Source of the DNA: Roseateles depolymerans
GTDB lineage: Bacteria > Pseudomonadota > Gammaproteobacteria > Burkholderiales > Burkholderiaceae_C
Direction: 5' to 3'
DNA length: 64,000 nucleotides
Assembly (NCBI RefSeq): GCF_003387155.1
Contig: NZ_QUMT01000006.1
Span: 1-64,000 of the forward strand
The notes below the pieces were generated by a model. It worked only from the letters and a program-made list of their open reading frames with translations. It made no database searches and was not told where the DNA came from. The position numbers and the translations under genes are program-made. Of the stretch, positions 59,334 through 64,000 are shown in pieces (within the stretch, counting starts at the first letter, position 1; each line of letters opens with the position of its first letter).

Positions 59334-60434
59334 ATGCCGCTTGATACCTCTGCTCCATTGCTCAAGGACCTGATCAACGAAGCCGCGCTGCGGGACGTGG
59401 CGGGCACCTTCAAGGACCTGACCCCCTCGTTCGATTCGCGCGGGTTTCTGAAGGCCGCAACGAACGGGCTGGATGCGCTGTCCATCCTGCAACGGGTGCA
59501 CCGCGTGGCGGAAAGCCTGGCCCTGGCGCTGCCGGGCGCCTATGCCGAGCAACTGGCGGTGGTGGTGGACGCGGGCCCGCGTCTGAGCGGGGCCTTCCTC
59601 AACATGGCGCTCGGCGACTTCGTCGCCAGCTATGGGCTGGCCGACCCGGCCCGGTCGCTCAAGGCGCTGCGCCGCCTCACCCCCTACGGCACGGCGGAAT
59701 TCGCCGTCCGCCCCTTCCTGCGGCAGGACCTGCACGGCACGCTGCGCACCCTGCGGACCTGGACCGAGGACCGCAACGAACATGTGCGGCGTCTGGCCAG
59801 CGAAGGCTGCCGGCCGCGACTGCCCTGGTCCTTCCGGCTGGAGGCGCTGGTCGCCGACCCGACCCCGCTGGCGCCGCTGCTGCACGCCCTGCGCCAGGAC
59901 AGCAGCCTGTATGTGCGGCGCTCCGTCGCCAACAGCCTCAATGACATCACCAAGGACCATCCCGACTGGGTCTTCGACCATGTGGCCGGCTGGGACCTGG
60001 ACCACGCCCACTGCGCCTGGATCGTCAAGCATGCGCTGCGCAGCCAGATCAAGAAGGGCGACCCGCGTGCGTTGCGGCTGATCGGGGCGAGCGAAGGCGC
60101 GGAGGTCTCGATCGACAAGCTGTCGATCAGCCCCTCCCAGGTGACCCTGGGCGGTGAGGTCGAGATCGCCTTCGAGCTTCGCTCGCAGTCGGGCAGCGAC
60201 CAGCGGCTGGTGGTGGACTATGTGGTCCATTACGTGAAGAAAAACGGCGCGCCCTCGCCCAAGGTCTTCAAGCTCAAGACGGTGGCCCTGCCTGCTGGCG
60301 AGGTCCAGCCCATCCGCATTCGCCGCGCGCTACGCAACTTCACGACACGGGTGCACTACGCCGGCGACCATCGGGTGGAGGTGATGGTGAACGGGCAGCG
60401 GATGGCGTCGGGGGTCTTCACGCTCACCGTCTGA
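59334..60434 (+). CDS. DNA alkylation repair protein, AlkC/AlkD-like HEAT-repeat family
   Basis: 366 aa. Helical HEAT-like repeats: LRTWTEDRNEHVRRLASEGC, RPRLPWSFRLEALVADPTPL, and LRQDSSLYVRRSVANSLNDI resemble AlkC-type DNA glycosylases. The WIVKHALRSQIKKGDPRALR segment is also typical. A C-terminal beta domain (about 255-366; ISPSQVTLGGEVEIAFELRS) is Ig-like, as in AlkC proteins with a DNA-contacting immunoglobulin domain. Removes 3-methyl purines or similar lesions by inference. Confidence 0.82.
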   Translation: MPLDTSAPLLKDLINEAALRDVAGTFKDLTPSFDSRGFLKAATNGLDALSILQRVHRVAESLALALPGAYAEQLAVVVDAGPRLSGAFLNMALGDFVASYGLADPARSLKALRRLTPYGTAEFAVRPFLRQDLHGTLRTLRTWTEDRNEHVRRLASEGCRPRLPWSFRLEALVADPTPLAPLLHALRQDSSLYVRRSVANSLNDITKDHPDWVFDHVAGWDLDHAHCAWIVKHALRSQIKKGDPRALRLIGASEGAEVSIDKLSISPSQVTLGGEVEIAFELRSQSGSDQRLVVDYVVHYVKKNGAPSPKVFKLKTVALPAGEVQPIRIRRALRNFTTRVHYAGDHRVEVMVNGQRMASGVFTLTV

Positions 60435-60469
60435 TAAAGCGGGGGGCTTGTGGCCGAGAAATTATTGTT

Positions 60470-60499
60470 TTACAGTAATTTCTTACCTTCTCACGGTAA
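60470..60499 (+). promoter_or_regulatory. Two short dyads upstream of the DUF2975/XRE pair
   Basis: TTACAGTAA (60470-60478) and TTACC-N7-GGTAA (60483-60499) lie in an AT-rich window immediately before the DUF2975 start codon. They are candidate operators for the XRE regulator encoded downstream. Confidence 0.45.
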
Positions 60500-60504
60500 G
60501 TGAC

Positions 60505-61059
60505 ATGCACGACGCCTTGCCCCGCCCCGCTGCCCCCCGACTGCTTTGGATTTCCCGCAGCGTCCGTGCCCTGGCGCTGGGAGGCGCCGTCGGCGTGCTG
60601 ACCTTCGCGGCGGCGTTCTGGAGCAGTCCGCAGTGGGTGCAGCGCGTGGCGCTGTCGCAATGGAAGCTGCCGGCGGGGTCGCTCCAGACCGACGCCCTCT
60701 CCCGCTTCCTCGCAGCCCTTGGCAGTGCGCCCGGATTCGCCCTGGCCTTGTGGGTGCTGTGGCAGGTCTGGGCCCTGTTCGGCTGGTATGGCCGGGGCGA
60801 GATCTTTCATCCGCGCGCCATCCACCATCTGCGTCGCTTCGGCCAGGCGGTCACTGCGCTGGCACCAGTCATGGTGCTGTCCGACACGCTCACCGTGCTG
60901 GGCCTGACCTGGTTCAATCCGCCGGGCAAGCGGCAGTTGATGGTGCAGATCGGCAGCGAGCACTACCTGCAGCTGATGGTGGGCCTGGTGCTGCTGGCCA
61001 TTGCGCAGGTGATGCTGGAAGCCCAGCGCATGGCCCAGGAGAACGCGGAGTTCGTCTGA
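60505..61059 (+). CDS. DUF2975-family membrane protein
   Basis: 184 aa with four hydrophobic helices (about 25-45, 75-95, 115-135, 150-170). The core HLRRFGQAVTALAPVMVLSD and the overall four-helix form match DUF2975 proteins, which are typically encoded with a YozG-type XRE regulator, as here. Function unknown. Confidence 0.72.
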   Translation: MHDALPRPAAPRLLWISRSVRALALGGAVGVLTFAAAFWSSPQWVQRVALSQWKLPAGSLQTDALSRFLAALGSAPGFALALWVLWQVWALFGWYGRGEIFHPRAIHHLRRFGQAVTALAPVMVLSDTLTVLGLTWFNPPGKRQLMVQIGSEHYLQLMVGLVLLAIAQVMLEAQRMAQENAEFV

Positions 61060-61075
61060 ACGCCGCGCCACCGCC

Positions 61076-61366
61076 ATGCCCATTGTTGTCCGGCTCGATG
61101 TGATGCTTGCGCAGCGAAAGATGCGCTCCAAGGACCTGGCCGAAGCCATCGGTATCACCGAGGCCAATTTGTCGCTGCTCAAGTCCGGCAAGGTCCGCGG
61201 GGTGCGCTTTGACACGCTGGCCCGGATCTGCACGGTGCTCGACTGCCAGCCGGGCGACCTGCTGATGCATGAGCCGGGGCCGCAGGACGGGATGGACCTC
61301 GGCAGCGAAGAGGCCGATCGCGACGATCCGCCGCCTGCCGTTCGTCGGTCAGTGCGCAAGGACTAG
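61076..61366 (+). CDS. XRE-family (YozG-type) transcriptional regulator
   Basis: 96 aa. Helix-turn-helix at residues about 10-60: LAQRKMRSKDLAEAIGITEA and NLSLLKSGKVRGVRFDTLAR, ending with CTVLDCQPGDLL, the YozG/helix_turn_helix_26 pattern. A 30-residue acidic tail is disordered. Sixteen bases after the DUF2975 gene and six before the next, so part of one unit. Confidence 0.88.
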   Translation: MPIVVRLDVMLAQRKMRSKDLAEAIGITEANLSLLKSGKVRGVRFDTLARICTVLDCQPGDLLMHEPGPQDGMDLGSEEADRDDPPPAVRRSVRKD

Positions 61367-61371
61367 ACGCC

Positions 61372-62127
61372 GTGAAGACCCCTCCGATGCTGGTGCTGGA
61401 CACCCCGCCGCGATGGAGGGGAATGCTGGCCGTGGTGGCCGTGCATGCCCTGCTGCTGGTCTGGCTCGGGCAGACACATCGGGCGCTGCCGTCCGCGCAA
61501 GAACTACGTCCCACGCGTCAGCCGACGAGCACGGTGAAGATGGTCACGATCCAGTTGTCCCCGCTGCGCCACCGCGAGGCGACGCCCACCCCCACGCCGG
61601 TGCCTTCCGCCCGCGAACCCCAGCGCCCCGCACGACAGCGCCCCCTCGCGACCGACACGGCGCGCGCCACCGCCGAGGTCGATGCGGCCCCGCTGGCCGC
61701 GAAGGCAGCATCAACCGCGACGAAGGCGTCCACGGCAAGGACGGCACCCGCGCCCGAACCCCTGGCGGTCGACGCACGGAAACCTCCGGCATCTGCGCCT
61801 GAATCGCTGCCCCAGCCGGCCGCTCAGTCGGCGCTTCAGTCGCCGTCGCCTGCCGCGTCCGGGCCCAGTGGCCGTGAGCTGATGGACGGCGCGGCCACCC
61901 GGCTGGCCATCCGACAGTCCACCCGCGGCACGCCATTGCTGTCCGAGCGCGCCGACCAGGCCAGCCAGGCCCCTGAACGGCTCGACGCTTCGGCCCGCCT
62001 GGGACGCGAGATCAAGGAAGCCGGCCATGGAGACTGCCTCAAGGGCGAATACGCCGGCGGCGGCATGGGCCTGCTCAGCGCGCCGTTCCTGCTGCTGGCG
62101 AAGGCACGCGGCCAATGCGCCAAGTAA
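61372..62127 (+). CDS. TonB-like single-pass protein, uncharacterised
   Basis: 251 aa from a GTG start (ATG at 61387 is an alternative). One N-terminal helix (about 17-34), then a long Pro/Ala/Thr-rich periplasmic linker (35-180), and a C-terminal block (about 180-251) ending CLKGEYAGGGMGLLSAPFLL with two cysteines. The layout resembles TonB, but the C-terminal fold is not a recognised TonB CTD and no exbB/exbD is present. I do not recognise the family beyond this. Confidence 0.65.
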   Translation: MKTPPMLVLDTPPRWRGMLAVVAVHALLLVWLGQTHRALPSAQELRPTRQPTSTVKMVTIQLSPLRHREATPTPTPVPSAREPQRPARQRPLATDTARATAEVDAAPLAAKAASTATKASTARTAPAPEPLAVDARKPPASAPESLPQPAAQSALQSPSPAASGPSGRELMDGAATRLAIRQSTRGTPLLSERADQASQAPERLDASARLGREIKEAGHGDCLKGEYAGGGMGLLSAPFLLLAKARGQCAK

Positions 62128-63104
62128 GCCCCGCACCGACCTCCTCCAGGAGCCACGCTGTGACCCGATCGATTCTTCCACCTGCGCCCTGCGCGCCCTT
62201 GCCCATGCATGCTGTGAACACCTTGGCCGCCCGGATGGCGGGTTTTGTCGGCCCTTTAATGCGCAACCGGCGGACGGCCCTGCGGATTCTGGCGGGCGGG
62301 CTGTACGCCGCGGGCCTGTCGCAGGCCGCGGTCGCTCAGGTTGCCCACGACGCGCAATCCGCTCAAACAGTGCAATCCGCTCCATCCAGCCAGGCCTCCG
62401 CGCCGGACGACGCCGCCCAGTCCTTGCCAACGGTGCAGACCAGCCTGCAACGCGGCAGCTTCATGCCCTACAAGCAGATCAACCAGGTGCTTCTCGCCTT
62501 GAAGACCGATGGAGAAGGCCTCTTCGTCAGCCGCCTTCGCATCCGCCCGAGCGACAAGGGCCAGCCGCTGCCGCCCAACATCCGCCTAGCGTTGATGACC
62601 GACGAGCGCACCATCAACATCCCGGTCGATGCCGAAGGCCGCTTTGAGCTGCCGACGTTTCCCAAGGAGGAAGCCAAGGACATGGAGCTGGGCAGCAATG
62701 TGCCCAAGGGCACGACCGGCATCCAGCTGCGCATCGACCTCACCACCCCGCCCGACCAACTGGACATGGCCACCGTTCGCCGCGTCGTGAAGGTCGGCCA
62801 GCATCTGCGTGATGAGTTGCTGCCCTGGTATGTGCGCTGGCTGGTGCCGCAGATCGACGGCGTGACGGTCTGCAGCGCCCGGCCGGATTGGCAACTGGGC
62901 TGGGCCGAGAACGGCCAGAACTGGGTGCTGCCGCTGCCGGCCGACGCGTCCGCCAAGGAACCGGATACGGAGAAGGACAAGCCCTCGCGTCCCTGCACCG
63001 TGCTCACCGGCCAGGAGCAGTTTCCGGACCGCGCCCGCCTGCTGTCACCAGCGGCGGACCAGCCCAAGCTCTACATCCGGCTGCGGCAGACGCGCCCGTC
63101 CTGA
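62115..63104 (+). CDS. Secreted protein of unknown function
   Basis: Up to 329 aa, overlapping the upstream gene by 13 bases. A signal-like segment lies at about 52-75 (ALRILAGGLYAAGLSQAAVA), implying that the true start may be an ATG further in (62205 or 62259). The mature part contains FMPYKQINQVLLALKTDGEG, LFVSRLRIRPSDKG and two cysteines near the C-terminus. I do not recognise a domain. Probably co-transcribed with the preceding TonB-like gene. Confidence 0.6.
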   Translation: MRQVSPAPTSSRSHAVTRSILPPAPCAPLPMHAVNTLAARMAGFVGPLMRNRRTALRILAGGLYAAGLSQAAVAQVAHDAQSAQTVQSAPSSQASAPDDAAQSLPTVQTSLQRGSFMPYKQINQVLLALKTDGEGLFVSRLRIRPSDKGQPLPPNIRLALMTDERTINIPVDAEGRFELPTFPKEEAKDMELGSNVPKGTTGIQLRIDLTTPPDQLDMATVRRVVKVGQHLRDELLPWYVRWLVPQIDGVTVCSARPDWQLGWAENGQNWVLPLPADASAKEPDTEKDKPSRPCTVLTGQEQFPDRARLLSPAADQPKLYIRLRQTRPS

Positions 63105-63109
63105 CCGGG

Positions 63110-63427
63110 TCAGTGCATCAGCTTAAGGGTCACCACGCCGGCGATGATCAGCCCGACCCCGACGAACCGGCCCAGCGTGGCCGGGTCTCCATAGGCCAGC
63201 ACGCCCACGGCGAAAGCGCCTGCGGCACCGATGCCGGTCCACACCGCATAGGCCGTGCCCATGGGGATGGCGCGCTGCGCCAGCCAGAGCATGTAGCCGC
63301 TGCCGGACATGAAGGCGATCGCCATGGCGATGCCCAGGCCGCGGTATTGCGGCGTCTGGGCGAGTTTGAGGCCGACGGGCCAGCCGATCTCGAGAAGGCC
63401 GGCGATGACGAGGTAGATCCAGCTCAT
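63110..63427 (-). CDS. sugE: SMR-family guanidinium exporter (SugE/Gdx)
   Basis: 105 aa with four helices. The essential Glu is in LVIAGLLEIGWPVGLKLAQT (about 6-25) with the SugE/Gdx-type context, and GTAYAVWTGIGAAGAFAVGV is diagnostic of this subtype rather than EmrE. Gdx proteins export guanidinium. No guanidine riboswitch was recognised upstream. A GCAGGG-TTTC-CCCTGC hairpin lies just before the start. Confidence 0.92.
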   Translation of the reverse strand: MSWIYLVIAGLLEIGWPVGLKLAQTPQYRGLGIAMAIAFMSGSGYMLWLAQRAIPMGTAYAVWTGIGAAGAFAVGVLAYGDPATLGRFVGVGLIIAGVVTLKLMH

Positions 63428-63529
63428 GACAATACTGCTTGCAGGGGAAACCCTGCATGCTAAGCCCAGCCGGCGTGCTTGGGTCTGGACTCCCCCTCAG
63501 CGCAGCCTCAGCAAGACCTTAGCGCTGCC

Positions 63530-64000
63530 TCAGCCCTGCAACTGATCAATGATGATCCGCAGCCGCTCCTGCACGGCGGGTTCCAGGTCCACGAACCGGC
63601 AGCCCACATACACCTGCTCGCCAGCCAGGAAGGAGCGGAAGCTGCGGCGCGCGCGCACCTCCAGCGCCACCGTGACGACACCGAAGTCGCCCAGGCTCAG
63701 GCGCACCTGGGGAAGCCGTTTACCCACCAGCAGCGCGCCTGCCTCGGCCTTGCTGGCCCGCAGTGCCACGCCGCCCAGCGACACGTCTTCCAGGCTCAGG
63801 CTCAACGAACGCCCCAGCACCGCCAGGTCTGCATGGAACGCCGGCCCCAGCGGCATCGCCTGACGGGGCGAGCTGCGGCGGTCCACCGGCTCGTCCAGAT
63901 CCACCGCACCGCCGGACATCGAGTCCTGGTGGCCGGACGTGTCCGGGCGGGGCCGGTTGGTGTCGTCGTCGAGCGGATCGAGGGGGAACGGTCTGGAGTT
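63530..64000 (-). CDS. PilZ-domain protein, open to the window edge
   Basis: The visible 129 codons from ATG 63919 encode a PilZ domain: RRSSPRQAMPLGPAFHADLA gives the basic RxxxR-like entry and LEDVSLGGVALRAS the D/NxSxxG motif binding c-di-GMP, ending VGCRFVDLEPAVQERLRIII. The frame stays open upstream to base 64000 (27 more codons, including RPFPLDPLDDDTNRP), so the gene may start outside and be a YcgR-type brake with an N-terminal domain. The start codon is therefore unresolved. Confidence 0.72.
   Translation of the reverse strand, partial: NSRPFPLDPLDDDTNRPRPDTSGHQDSMSGGAVDLDEPVDRRSSPRQAMPLGPAFHADLAVLGRSLSLSLEDVSLGGVALRASKAEAGALLVGKRLPQVRLSLGDFGVVTVALEVRARRSFRSFLAGEQVYVGCRFVDLEPAVQERLRIIIDQLQG

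Noticed and set aside
63428-63529. Possible guanidine riboswitch upstream of sugE
   Set aside because: Neither the ACGR-looped mini-ykkC hairpins nor the ykkC core was found; only a simple GCAGGG/CCCTGC hairpin is present.

Overview
This window is high-GC, gene-dense proteobacterial chromosome. Gene content and synteny point to a betaproteobacterium of the order Burkholderiales, probably the Roseateles/Mitsuaria/Rubrivivax group: a polA, DUF2782, thrB block, a BPSS1780-type membrane protein, TctAB with DUF1468, TrxC with its zinc N-terminus, dispersed GC-rich palindromic repeats, and a beta-type rRNA boxA. The genus is inference. No prophage, integrase, transposase or CRISPR array is seen.

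Layout. 1-470: leader and promoter of an rRNA operon running leftwards out of the window. 619-2602: tctBA, tricarboxylate transporter subunits with no tctC nearby. 2715-7666: leftward operon purU, tatD, hypoxanthine-DNA glycosylase, spermidine-synthase-like protein, GspE/PilB-type ATPase. 7887-12695: leftward polA, lolF, lolD. 12696-13363: non-coding, with two families of palindromic repeats. 13364-16127: DUF2782, thrB, membrane protein. 16158-20520: leftward uvrD and a hipBA-like pair whose HipA has lost its kinase residues. 20554-25997: ychJ, a small membrane protein, truC, a beta-propeller/MoaD-like pair, rarD, csbD and a DUF805 protein. 26178-30747: a methyltransferase, two degenerate ABC permeases without an ATPase, and a stand-alone TAXI binding protein. 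30996-33307: ahpCF. 33556-36011: lysA with divergent lysR. 36127-39249: xseB, ispA, dxs. 39767-45149: Rieske oxygenase, DMT exporter, mercaptopyruvate sulfurtransferase, Usp, ZIP transporter, Tat-exported dienelactone hydrolase. 45311-48961: convergent ppx and ppk1. 49069-53155: LpxH-like phosphatase, RpfE-type protein, recJ, trxC. 53312-57529: second copy of the inverted-repeat element, host-attachment-family protein, EAL-CBS-GGDEF protein, PHP phosphatase, yciO. 57531-59231: repeat, then ybaK, plsY, ridA leftwards. 59334-64000: AlkC-like protein, DUF2975/XRE pair, two uncharacterised envelope proteins, sugE, and a PilZ protein cut by the window edge.

Most genes are housekeeping: DNA repair (polA, uvrD, recJ, xseB, glycosylase, AlkC-like), isoprenoid precursors (dxs, ispA), lysine and threonine synthesis, peroxide defence and polyphosphate turnover. 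The most unusual parts are the pseudokinase HipA behind an apparently intact HipB and operator, the ATPase-less permease cluster at 26-29.5 kb, the MoaD-like/beta-propeller pair, and a two-copy inverted-repeat element (12893-13041 and 53312-53416).
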